A DNA stretch of 64,000 bases from Effrenium voratum (lineage: Eukaryota; Sar; Dinophyceae; Suessiales; Symbiodiniaceae): assembly GCA_963377175.1 (NCBI GenBank), contig CAUJNA010003735.1, positions 175,001 to 239,000 of the forward strand, written 5' to 3'. Both the position numbers and the translations under genes were made by a program. Under the pieces are notes generated by a model. It was not told the DNA's origin, made no database searches, and saw nothing but the letters and a program-made list of their open reading frames with translations. This document shows positions 8,249-58,844 of the stretch, piece by piece (the first letter of the stretch is position 1; each line of letters starts with the position of its first letter).

Positions 8249-11065
8249 ATGAGGTTGTTGAAAGACCCTGCATCTCATCCACCTGTTGCCAGTGCTAGGA
8301 CACGAGATGATCCTGTGCCGTTGGAGCGTGGGCAAGCCCACATCGAGGAACCCGCCGCATCGGAGAAATCCGAAGCGAAGACCAAGCCTGTCGTGCCCGA
8401 CAAAGGCGGTGCATTCGACCCGAGCATAATGCCTGATGGGTCACCAGTACCTGATGGCTACGTGTGGGATGGGGTTCGGCTCGTCCGCAAAAGGCCTCCC
8501 GATATCCCGTCTGACATGTGGGTCATGCTCGGCAGTCAGGACCGAAAGGCCCTAACCCAGCAGTATGAAGATCAGCTCCGTGCAGATGCCAAGAAGGCAG
8601 TGCTTGAGACAGCAGTCTCCTCGGAGGCCAGATCCGAGCACCCCGAAGCCGCATCGAGTGCAAAGCCGACCAGCGCCGCCCGCGAGGGCGAGCCGACATT
8701 GCCTGTGATCCGGCACGCGCCTGCGATGTCCGTTCTTCCGGAACGTGACAAGTCATCGAAGGAGCCGCATCGCCCGCAATTGCGTGAGTTGGTCAAAGAG
8801 CGAATCAAGAAGGTTGAATTTGATGTTGCTCTTGAACTGTTCAGTGCAGTCGTTGCTAGGCTTGTACCAAAAGCCGAAGTAGCCAATACGCCAAAGGCCC
8901 AAGCTGCCCTTGACAAGGAATGGGAAAACCTTCGAAAGAAAGGCACTTGGGATGAGTTCAGAGTAAATGAGTGTAGGCGCGTCATCAGAGAAGCCCAGAA
9001 CAAAGGGGAAAAGGTTCACATTGGAAGGATTTTCGAGGCTTGTTACGAGAAGGGTAGCGAGCTTCCCGATGATGATCCCAACAAGAAATTCAAAGGAAGG
9101 ACCGTTTTCCAAGGGAACAATGTTTACGATGAAAACTCTGTTGCAGCATTATTTGCGGAGCTAGGGTCCAGCCCAGCGTCAATGGAGGCAGCCAAAATCC
9201 TCGACGCTTTCGGGTCGCAGCCCGGCTACCGCAAGGCGCAAGCCGATGCGAAGCAAGCCTACATCCAAGCCCTGTTCAAAGGCGTTCCCACATGGCTTAG
9301 ATTGCCCAAGAACAGATGGCCCAGCCATTGGAGCAAACAATACATTGACCCCATTGTTCCACTTGTGCTAGCCTTGTACGGACATCCCGATTCAGGGGGG
9401 CTTTGGGAAAAGCACCTCGAAGATGCCCTAAGCAAGCAAGGCTTTGTAAGAGTGTTGCCCGAAATATGGACATCCATTTTCCATCATCCGGAACTCGACC
9501 TGCTGCTCGTCGTATACGTTGATGACTTCAAGCTTGCAGGACCCGCCGGTAGCCTTGATAAGGGATGGGAACTGATCGGGAAGGTTGTCGAGATCGACGC
9601 GCCCGAGCCATTCGGTAGATACTTTGGGTGTCATCACATCGAAAAGAACAATGTAAGATTGTCTAAAGAGGAACACCCTTTCAATCACGTGTTTGAGGGT
9701 TCTGCGCAACACGCGGGTGTTTGCTCTCAAAGAAGGACTGAGGACTACTGGGAGCATGATGAGAACACGAAAACGTGGACACGCTATCACTTGCAGCCCA
9801 GAAAGTGCCTTTTCCGTCCTAAGGAGCAAATGAGTGCATTCGCTTGCAGCCTCGACCCCCAGCGTGTGACAATCAAAGATCAATCCAAATCAAGTCCAAT
9901 TTGCGATGAGTGGTCGCGTCATGCAAGTGATCGCATTTCTGCGGACACCGCGTGGTGGACCGGACGTACCGTGTTTTCCTACGGTGAGAATCAGGAAGCA
10001 GCTTTGCAATGTGCATTGCCCTCAAAGCCTGGATCAATGAGAGACAAAACCGCGGCCAAGAAAGAAGTCAAGGTTTCAAAGTTCAAAGGACCCGAAACGA
10101 TATGCGATAAACCTGTTGGTTGTATGACTAAAGAAGTCAACATTGTCGAGTATGACATGTCTGATTTCCTCAAGTCATGCGTTGACGCATATTGCGAACT
10201 TGCCAAGGTGAACGTTTCTTCGTTGAGTAAGGTTAGCACTCCATTCATTGGTTCGAAGGTCGCGAGACCTGTCGTAAATGAAGAGGAGCCAAAGGGCAGG
10301 CTTCAAACGATCGCTGCAAAGGTACTAATGAAGATTCTATTCGCAGCCCGCATGGCTAGGTATGACCTGCTAAGAGCCACGCAAAGCCTTGCCTCGCGCG
10401 TGAGTAAATGGTCCACGGAGTGCGACAGCGCTCTACATCGGCTTGTGTCTTACATACACTGTTCGAAGGACCTAAAGATGCGAGGTTTTATCGGGGACAA
10501 GTTCTCTGATTGTAGGCTGTGGTTGTTCGCTGACGCGGATTGGGCAGGCGAATATGACTCGCATAGTACGACTGGTTGCACCATGATCCTGGTAGGACCA
10601 AACACGTACTACCCACTAAATGCCTTCAGTAGGAAGCAGACAGCGACCGCAACAAGCTCGACTGAAGCCGAGGTCATCGCTGCGAACCAGGCGCTCAGAG
10701 CAGAGGGATTGCCGACGCTATCGCTTTTCTGCCAGCTTAGCCTGTTTGGGAAAGAAGCACATGGGTATGCTCAAAAGGCGGGAAAAGCCTCCCTTGATGT
10801 GCCCGATGGCATTGTCGCTCGCATCGATCCCGAGTTGGATGAAATTCGGTACGGAAATGTTGATGCGGGCACAAGTGTAGCGAACATCAATGCCCTAACT
10901 GTGCATCTCAGTGATAAGTGGAAAGTTAAGCTGATGGAAGACAATCAGGCCACGATCACTATCCTGCAGCAGGGACACTCACAGAAGCTAAGGCACACGG
11001 ATAGGACCCAACGCATTAGCTTTAGATGGCTCCAGGAGCAATTCGTGAATAGGCAGTTCGAATGA
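8249..11065 (+). CDS. ORF2: copia reverse transcriptase and RNase H
   Basis: Numbered from ATG 8249 (938 aa), although the frame is open from about 8133 and is normally fused to ORF1. The reverse transcriptase has motif A ADAKQAYIQA (D333) and the catalytic YVDD box at Y423-D426 (LLVVYVDDFKLAG). RNase H carries D762/D764 (ADADWAG), E806 (SSTEAEV) and D898 (MEDNQATI), then the copia HTD..QRISFRW block. Translation stops at TGA 11063-11065 directly after VNRQFE, but the next codons restore the conserved end of copia pol (QAADILTKAF), so the stop lies inside the domain. Role: copies element RNA into cDNA and removes the RNA strand. Confidence 0.93.
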   Translation: MRLLKDPASHPPVASARTRDDPVPLERGQAHIEEPAASEKSEAKTKPVVPDKGGAFDPSIMPDGSPVPDGYVWDGVRLVRKRPPDIPSDMWVMLGSQDRKALTQQYEDQLRADAKKAVLETAVSSEARSEHPEAASSAKPTSAAREGEPTLPVIRHAPAMSVLPERDKSSKEPHRPQLRELVKERIKKVEFDVALELFSAVVARLVPKAEVANTPKAQAALDKEWENLRKKGTWDEFRVNECRRVIREAQNKGEKVHIGRIFEACYEKGSELPDDDPNKKFKGRTVFQGNNVYDENSVAALFAELGSSPASMEAAKILDAFGSQPGYRKAQADAKQAYIQALFKGVPTWLRLPKNRWPSHWSKQYIDPIVPLVLALYGHPDSGGLWEKHLEDALSKQGFVRVLPEIWTSIFHHPELDLLLVVYVDDFKLAGPAGSLDKGWELIGKVVEIDAPEPFGRYFGCHHIEKNNVRLSKEEHPFNHVFEGSAQHAGVCSQRRTEDYWEHDENTKTWTRYHLQPRKCLFRPKEQMSAFACSLDPQRVTIKDQSKSSPICDEWSRHASDRISADTAWWTGRTVFSYGENQEAALQCALPSKPGSMRDKTAAKKEVKVSKFKGPETICDKPVGCMTKEVNIVEYDMSDFLKSCVDAYCELAKVNVSSLSKVSTPFIGSKVARPVVNEEEPKGRLQTIAAKVLMKILFAARMARYDLLRATQSLASRVSKWSTECDSALHRLVSYIHCSKDLKMRGFIGDKFSDCRLWLFADADWAGEYDSHSTTGCTMILVGPNTYYPLNAFSRKQTATATSSTEAEVIAANQALRAEGLPTLSLFCQLSLFGKEAHGYAQKAGKASLDVPDGIVARIDPELDEIRYGNVDAGTSVANINALTVHLSDKWKVKLMEDNQATITILQQGHSQKLRHTDRTQRISFRWLQEQFVNRQFE

Positions 11066-11986
11066 ATCAATGTTGACACTACCCTCCAAGCTGCAGACAT
11101 CTTGACCAAGGCGTTTGACAGCACCCCAGTGTGGCACCATGCACTTGAGCTGATCGGTATCTCCCCCAATCGCCAGGCGCGAGCCTGTGCCACCAGTTTG
11201 CTGCTCTCCCCATGCGCCAAGGCCGGAGAAGTTAGTGATCAGGGGGGGCAGATCGCTGCGTTATGCAACGTTCAGCCCAAGCGCCTCCTTATTGAATTCT
11301 GTTGTTCGACGACCTCACGGTTGGGCGAATCAAGAGACTCTTCAAAAGGTTGTCGTGTCATTCGGGTAACTGAAACCGAAGACGGGTGCTCTGATACGTG
11401 CAGGCAGTGGTTAGTCCATGAAATTGCCGAATTTAGGAGCAAGAATCCTAAGGGTGCAATAATGTTCTATGTTTCGTTGCCATGCACTGGAGGATGCCCG
11501 TGGGGTTATGTCAACCAGCAAACTCCCAAAGGTGCTGCCAAGATTGAGGGTCACATCAATCAATTCCGATCACTGTTGAGAGGGTTCAAACGCATTCTCA
11601 ATGATGTCTATTCCGATGACGTTAGAGTTGCCTTTGAACTTCCCAAGGCGTGTCGTTATTGGAAATGGCCCGAACTATGGAGTTTCTTGACTAAGTACAA
11701 GATGAACAAGTATGAATTCCATGGTTGCAAAATCGGCATTAAAGGGAGAAATGGAAAACCTATGAAAAAGCAGTGGGTTGTTGCCAGTAATATGCCCACT
11801 ATTTCCGTGGTTGAGTACTTCAAGTGTGATGGTTCTCACGAGCATGATGAAAGCCGTGGCACGCATTTGAAGGAAGCCGAGGGATACACGTACGTTTACA
11901 CTGATGCCGTTCACAATGCATTTTCCGAACATGCCACCATGCAGCCGTTGCTTTCGAGTGATTGTGCTGCATCCTTTTCGCAATGA
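11066..11986 (+). CDS. RNase H tail plus cytosine-C5-methyltransferase-like domain (same frame after TGA)
   Basis: In the same frame as ORF2. It opens with the end of copia pol (ADILTKAF..PVWHHALELIGI). From 11285 onward there is a SAM-methyltransferase-like domain of about 200 aa. Motif order fits C5 DNA methyltransferases: motif I-like LLIEFCCSTTSRLG (11285-11326), a motif II-like GCRVIRVTETEDGC, motif IV-like VSLPCTGGCPWGYVN with Pro-Cys at 11480-11485 (candidate nucleophile), motif VI-like VAFELPKAC with Glu at 11636-11638, and motif VIII-like KPMKKQWVVAS (near 11756-11788). Dinoflagellate copia elements are known to have captured DNMTs; whether this divergent domain belongs to that group or is another class-I methyltransferase is not decided here. 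It ends at TGA 11984-11986 overlapping the ORF3 ATG. Confidence 0.6.
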   Translation: MNVDTTLQAADILTKAFDSTPVWHHALELIGISPNRQARACATSLLLSPCAKAGEVSDQGGQIAALCNVQPKRLLIEFCCSTTSRLGESRDSSKGCRVIRVTETEDGCSDTCRQWLVHEIAEFRSKNPKGAIMFYVSLPCTGGCPWGYVNQQTPKGAAKIEGHINQFRSLLRGFKRILNDVYSDDVRVAFELPKACRYWKWPELWSFLTKYKMNKYEFHGCKIGIKGRNGKPMKKQWVVASNMPTISVVEYFKCDGSHEHDESRGTHLKEAEGYTYVYTDAVHNAFSEHATMQPLLSSDCAASFSQ

Positions 11987-14900
11987 GCAGCGCGACGGCT
12001 ATGGCGCATCCCGCGAGGGATTGCGATCCGGCATGGAGGAGGTGGATGGAGAATGTCGCTACCACATCGGTATGCACGAACGGCAAATACGACGCTAACC
12101 TCGCCGCCACGGTCAAGGGCCTCCTCGAGACGACCTCTGCACAGTCGCTTATTCATACATGGGTGCAGGACCAACCGCACTACCTGCAATTGCTTACACC
12201 CCTGTTAACTATAAGCGAACCGTACTTGAAGGTTTTGCAGGCCCCACGTGTACCAGATCGCGACCTCCTTATCTATGTGACTGTCGCTGATTCAGGACTG
12301 TCCATGGTTTCGGGCAAGAAGCGCAAGCTTCGCAAGTACGACTTTGCGGAGCGTTTGGATGCCTCTCGCCCGGCGCGTGTCGGTGCATGGAGGTCAGAAA
12401 TGCTTTGGGGCAAGGGCTTACAGCAGCCGTGCAAGCGGTTGGCCGCCCTCATCGACGAGGTGCGTACCGACCACCCAGCTGCTACCATCATTCCAATGAT
12501 TTACTGGAATGGCAACGAGCTCGTCGGCAAGGACGGCCTCGAGCCCACTGGTACATATCCTTATGATACCCCCACTGGCGACGCCGAGCAACTTCTTGCT
12601 GACTCCAAACGGCACCTGGCTTGGACCAGGGACTTCGCGGCCCGCAAGGGCTGCGCATGCCTTGGAGTCATGACCGGCGCGAAAAGCTATCTCTACGGCT
12701 TTTCTATGATTTGGGACCGTTTCATGACGGAAGTCCGGGATTACATCATCGGCGACCCCAATCAAATGTTTGTGTACGTAGATGCTACACCCTTTGTCGA
12801 GACCATCGATTTGCTGGACAGGTATCATATGTGCTTCAGTGACGACAACATCACGAAGACCGTCCAGTTCATGCGCGGAACCCATCACATGTTGTATATG
12901 CTTTCCATCTTGCGCCCCGCAATGGGCAGCGTAGCCGAGCTGACTCGTTCGCATGATTGCACAACGCGTCCGATCGATGTGCTCGAGGTGCGCCACCAAG
13001 AGGATTGCACAGTCAACGTTGAGGTTCTCGCGTACTGCAAGGAAACGCTAACGAAGTGCGGTGTCTCTTTGTCAGAGATGATCGGGCTCCCTTTCACCCG
13101 TGAAGAAGTGGAGGTCCGGCAGCCCCTCGATTTCGCCCCCGTCAACCCAGCCGAGTTTGCAACTTCAGGTGAGCCTTCCGGTGCAGATGTTTCCGAAAGT
13201 GTTCGCCCGGCGCAAGCCGGTGCAAAGGCGGCTGCGGTGGCACAAAGGGACGAGGCGGCAAGCAGACCGGTACCACTCGACTCCTACGGGAGGAACGTGA
13301 CTGGAGGCCACTACGACTGCTGGGTGTATAGCATTCATGATGGCGTGAAGTATGTCGACTACGGTGAGGGCCCCAAGAGACTCGACATCATCAAGCAGCC
13401 CTCTTTTGATTACGACCCTTCTGTCAGGAGAATCAGCAATGAGTACCACAGTTCCCTGACGTGCATCTCCAAGATCCTCCGTGGTCGCGGAACAGAAGGA
13501 TGCGGGTACGTGATGGATGAGGACGGCTACATGGACCTCGAAGACCTGGGACTCGCGCTTCGCAAGGAGCTGCGACATCCCATTCCATGGAATATTCAGA
13601 ATATCATGGACATCTTCAAGCTGGACAAAAAGCAGAGGTTCATTGCGCTTGGTTGCCCGGACGCAGGCCGGTGCGGAGACGTCCCATGTTCGCATTGGCT
13701 TTTCAAGATAAAGGCCTCTCAGGGACATGAGGACTGGCTCCAAATCGACGACTCCGGCATCGCGAAGGAGTGGTACGTGAACCCGGGGACTGACCTCGGG
13801 CGCTGGTCTGGCTGGAACGTCTGCAGCAACCCCCCTACGGTGCTCTATCATCGCACCGATAAGCGGAACTTCGCCAGCATTATGCGAAACGGACTGCTTC
13901 CAGGAGGAGGGGACCAGCACGAGACAGGCAGACCTCACGTTTTCTTCGCTGACATTCCGAGCACGAATGAAAATTACATCTCAGGTGTACGTGCTAACAA
14001 GCCCTTGGAGATACAGATCGACCTCAGGATGGCCATTCGCGCAGGGCTTTGCTTTTTCAAGACTGAGAGCGACGGCGTCCTTACGCGCGACAAGGTGCCC
14101 AATTACACGATTATTTCGGTATTGGACGCTACAAATGGCGATGTATGGTACACTCGCTCCGAGCAATCGGATGCAGGTGCACCAGCTGAGGCGAATGAGG
14201 ATGAATCGCAGGGGATGAAGCGCGAGCAAGCCGTGGTTGATGATCGATCTACAGCGCTGGAACGTATTGCTACAACCCGCACCAATGTGGCGTCTCCTCG
14301 CGCCCCGCAAGGGGAAGCGAAGAGACAGAAGACTTTCAACCCAATGGAGAACGTTGACATGAATGTCGCCGCGTGCCCGGTCTGCAACAACAGTGTGTTC
14401 GAGGGGCAGGTCCATTGCTCGTCATGTGGGCAGTTGTCTCCCCTCAATCCTCGGCTGCTGAAAGAACAGCAGAGGAATTACATTGTGCAGCGTTCCAATT
14501 TGCTGAAGAAGATGGGCCTCAGCACCCATGTCACAGCCCAGGTTTTGGCATCCGTGGGATCTTTTGACCCCCGCGAGGAGGATCGTAGCAGCATCATTCG
14601 TGGCTTGAACTCCCCGGACAGTGCTGTTATTCAGGAAGCCCGGAAGAAGCACAAGTCCGCTCTGAAGAGCGGCTACCACTCTCTGCTTGATCGCTATGAA
14701 CTCGACCTCCAATACAGGGTTCGTATGCTTGAGGTGGGCCGTCGGGAGGCGGATATGCTCCGCATGGAGTTGTGTGCAAATCTCGTCTTGGCTGCTCCAA
14801 AGCAGTCGCAAGCCCAGCGCACTCTGGGAGTTGGCCTTGGATCAACTTCGGAGTCGCGAATCGCAAGGCTCGCGTATGTCAAGACGGAGTTGGAGTTCCT

Positions 14901-15306
14901 GCCCAGCGAACTTCAAGATGCGCTTTCCTCTCGCTGGATCATTATGTTCCAAGGGATGCCTTACAGCCCAAGGGCTTTTATCAACGTGGTCTTTGAACAA
15001 GACAAGCCTCGCAGCATTGGTTGTTGGAATGGCATCATCCATTTGCGAAGCAACACGTTGGAGGACCTCCGCAACGAGATGGACTGGATTTTCAGCCAGA
15101 ATGAGCGTTACGCTCGTAACTCGATTGAATTTTCGAGGAACGAGAGCAGCAAGCACCTCGCTCGCAACGCCGCTCGCTATGCCGACACACGTGCTCCCGC
15201 CGCCCGCGAGGGTGAGCATTGGAGCCAAGGCAGCTGGCAGAACTGGTCCGGATGGAGCGGATGGGACAACAGTAGCGGAAACTACTCTACGTGGCAGTGG
15301 CGCTAA
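11983..15306 (+). CDS. ORF3: SGNH-like - KptA/Tpt1-like RNA 2'-phosphotransferase - zinc ribbon protein
   Basis: 1107 aa. ATG 11983 overlaps the preceding TGA as ATGA, so translation by termination-reinitiation is plausible; an upstream in-frame TTG (11962) is less likely. Residues ~90-300 resemble an SGNH hydrolase: ADSGLS (S104), WNGNE (N178) and DRYH (D279, H282). Residues ~485-715 match Tpt1/KptA: SKILRGRG (R500), DEDGYMDLEDL, DKKQRF (547-553), IKASQGH (576-582), LYHRT (H623), GVRANKP (R670) and SDGVLTRDKVP (696-706), in family order. The usual IRAxQGH arginine is Lys577 here. A zinc ribbon CxxC..CxxC lies at C798, C801, C812, C815, and the C-terminus is Trp/Ser/Gly-rich. Tpt1 enzymes use NAD+ to remove 2'-phosphates from RNA or ADP-ribosylate RNA ends. 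It sits in an env-like position but shows no signal peptide or membrane helix. Confidence 0.88.
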   Translation: MSSATAMAHPARDCDPAWRRWMENVATTSVCTNGKYDANLAATVKGLLETTSAQSLIHTWVQDQPHYLQLLTPLLTISEPYLKVLQAPRVPDRDLLIYVTVADSGLSMVSGKKRKLRKYDFAERLDASRPARVGAWRSEMLWGKGLQQPCKRLAALIDEVRTDHPAATIIPMIYWNGNELVGKDGLEPTGTYPYDTPTGDAEQLLADSKRHLAWTRDFAARKGCACLGVMTGAKSYLYGFSMIWDRFMTEVRDYIIGDPNQMFVYVDATPFVETIDLLDRYHMCFSDDNITKTVQFMRGTHHMLYMLSILRPAMGSVAELTRSHDCTTRPIDVLEVRHQEDCTVNVEVLAYCKETLTKCGVSLSEMIGLPFTREEVEVRQPLDFAPVNPAEFATSGEPSGADVSESVRPAQAGAKAAAVAQRDEAASRPVPLDSYGRNVTGGHYDCWVYSIHDGVKYVDYGEGPKRLDIIKQPSFDYDPSVRRISNEYHSSLTCISKILRGRGTEGCGYVMDEDGYMDLEDLGLALRKELRHPIPWNIQNIMDIFKLDKKQRFIALGCPDAGRCGDVPCSHWLFKIKASQGHEDWLQIDDSGIAKEWYVNPGTDLGRWSGWNVCSNPPTVLYHRTDKRNFASIMRNGLLPGGGDQHETGRPHVFFADIPSTNENYISGVRANKPLEIQIDLRMAIRAGLCFFKTESDGVLTRDKVPNYTIISVLDATNGDVWYTRSEQSDAGAPAEANEDESQGMKREQAVVDDRSTALERIATTRTNVASPRAPQGEAKRQKTFNPMENVDMNVAACPVCNNSVFEGQVHCSSCGQLSPLNPRLLKEQQRNYIVQRSNLLKKMGLSTHVTAQVLASVGSFDPREEDRSSIIRGLNSPDSAVIQEARKKHKSALKSGYHSLLDRYELDLQYRVRMLEVGRREADMLRMELCANLVLAAPKQSQAQRTLGVGLGSTSESRIARLAYVKTELEFLPSELQDALSSRWIIMFQGMPYSPRAFINVVFEQDKPRSIGCWNGIIHLRSNTLEDLRNEMDWIFSQNERYARNSIEFSRNESSKHLARNAARYADTRAPAAREGEHWSQGSWQNWSGWSGWDNSSGNYSTWQWR

Positions 15307-15407
15307 AAGCGCAACTGTCATGGTTTGCATGTGTCAATGGTTCCCCTGACCTTCTCCCTCTGTTGTGTTACTGTTTGGCTGCTTTGTGAAAGGCCCCTTT
15401 AACACGC

Positions 15408-15416
15408 AGAGGGGGG
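15408..15416 (+). promoter_or_regulatory. Polypurine tract
   Basis: AGAGGGGGG lies directly against the first base of the 3' LTR, the required position for plus-strand priming. The 15307-15407 stretch before it is the short 3' untranslated part of the element. Confidence 0.85.
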
Positions 15417-15558
15417 TGAAGAATTTGATCGGTCAGTATGGGGTTTTACATCCATTGCATCCGCAGTGTGGCTGTTCAAGCGTAAAATGTGCGAGCAGCG
15501 CACTTGGACGGTTTGTTGTTTCCTTTTGGGCCCCAAACCGGTAACCCTTGAATCTATA
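15417..15558 (+). repeat. 3' LTR (142 bp)
   Basis: Identical to 4056-4197. Followed at once by the GAAAT target duplication (15559-15563). Confidence 0.95.
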
Positions 15559-15563
15559 GAAAT

Positions 15564-15999
15564 CACTGCGCTTTTCGGCAACGTGATGCACAGGGCTGAG
15601 TTGCCCACATGTTATTTGATGTGGCTTTCCATGTTCAGCTGATTCAGTCAAGGCGCAAAACGTGCCTGACATTGAGTTGATGTTCCCTGTTTCTCCATGA
15701 ACCGAGGGTCCACCAAACAGGCACAGTCTGGCACCAGGGCTTTTGGCTTACAGGCCAACGGGTGGCGAATATGGGGGGGATGTTTGCGGACACGGCATTG
15801 CCTCGCTCGGTCTACATTTCGGAAACGCCTTGCCCGTGTCAGAGGAAAGTCGCTCAAATACAAGAGTACACCAGTTTTGTTCAGGGCCAGCCTTGTCCTT
15901 TCTGGATTGGTTGGCTTCAAATAGTCGCCTCACCAGCAAGGACCTTGGGACTGTTTCCCTTGTTCGAACCAGGTCACAGGTGCAGTTTCTCTCCGCAGC
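15564..15999. other. Intergenic spacer and likely 5' control region of the NHL gene
   Basis: No exon is convincingly supported. The spacer ends in a pyrimidine-rich stretch (TTTCTCTCCGCAG) that looks like a trans-splice acceptor. The retrotransposon lies only 441 bp from this acceptor, so it has displaced whatever was upstream. Confidence 0.45.
15987..15999 (+). promoter_or_regulatory. Likely spliced-leader trans-splice acceptor
   Basis: TTTCTCTCCGCAG precedes the first coding exon with an ATG only 14 bases later. Dinoflagellate mRNAs receive a 22-nt leader at such sites. It could instead be an ordinary cis acceptor if an upstream exon exists. Confidence 0.45.
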
Positions 16000-16012
16000 G
16001 AATCCGAAGCCA

Positions 16013-57990
<41,978 letters not shown>

Positions 57991-58497
57991 GCGCGTCGCA
58001 TCAGCCCCTTCGCTTGTTTGGGGTTGGGGCTTGGTTTTGGATGGGATTAAGCCGGAACCAATGAGGAGTCAACCTGTTTTTCTCCAGCCAAAAGCCCCCC
58101 GCCGGCCCCCACGGCCATTTAAGACAACCTTTGTGTCGTGGTTCAGAACTCCTTCATTGGTCCCAACTCCCACTGTAATCCCTGCTCTCACATCCCTGAG
58201 AGTTTTTCCCCCTAGCTCGAAATCTTGCCTTGAAGGCAGCATGACAAAGTGGGTTTCGGGCTGCTTGTGAAAGGAAGCCACAAATATTTCGCGTGGGTTC
58301 CCAGTGCCCGAAAACCGGCCCCGCTGTCCTTTTCGCAGGTACGCATTCATCTCGATGAAGGGCGATGCGTCTCCGCGCCTCGACCATTCTTTGATGGCTG
58401 ATTCTTGTTGGTCGCGCATGCGTCTGGGATGTCTCTGTCTTGCGGACGAAAAAGTAATTTTGTTTGCCCAGGAAAACGAGACTGGCAAGAGGAACAA

Positions 58498-58627
58498 CTG
58501 TGGATGGACAAAACCCTGCACCGCTTGGAAACCATGGTTGAAACCATTGTTTGTTGGTATTTTACAGGGAAATCATCCTTCCAGGGTCGCTGAGGTGGTG
58601 CGAAATGGATTTCGCAACCATCCACAG
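58498..58627. mobile_element. TIR element family A, copy 3
   Basis: CTGTGGATGGACAAAACCC left, GGATTTCGCAACCATCCACAG right; interior TTTGTTGGTATTTTACAGGG. Confidence 0.75.
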
Positions 58628-58720
58628 TATCGTCAGGGTTGAGGCAACTTTGGGCTCTGGGCCAGGCTTGATGCCAGAGTTGGGTTCCGATGTTTCATTG
58701 GCTTCAGCCGCGCGTTCATC

Positions 58721-58844
58721 CTGTGGACGGACGAAGTCCATTTCGCACCATCCAAGAAAATCTGGAATGTTTCGATTCCGCAGTACCAAGAAACTGTGGT
58801 GTGGCATGGTTTCTTAGGTGATGCAGGATTTCGTCCATTCACTG
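58721..58844. mobile_element. TIR element family A, copy 4
   Basis: CTGTGGACGGACGAAGTCC left, GGATTTCGTCCATTCACTG right. Only 93 bp after copy 3. Confidence 0.7.

Larger units (their letters stand above)
4051..15563 (+). mobile_element. Full-length Ty1/copia-type LTR retrotransposon with three-domain cargo
   Basis: The element itself spans 4056-15558 (11,503 bp) and is flanked by the identical pentamer GAAAT at 4051-4055 and 15559-15563, a target-site duplication. Both 142-bp LTRs are identical base for base, implying very recent insertion. Order of coding parts: Gag, protease, integrase, reverse transcriptase, RNase H; integrase before reverse transcriptase identifies the Ty1/copia (Pseudoviridae) lineage. 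Downstream of RNase H comes non-canonical cargo: a methyltransferase-like domain, then a separate 1107-aa ORF with esterase-like, Tpt1-like and zinc-ribbon segments. The open frames sit in frames 3, 2 and 1 in turn. A frame change at the integrase/RT border and an in-frame TGA after RNase H either disable the copy or require recoding. Confidence 0.95.

Noticed and set aside
11962..11982. TTG start for ORF3
   Set aside because: An ATG 21 bases downstream overlaps the previous stop as ATGA and is the better start.
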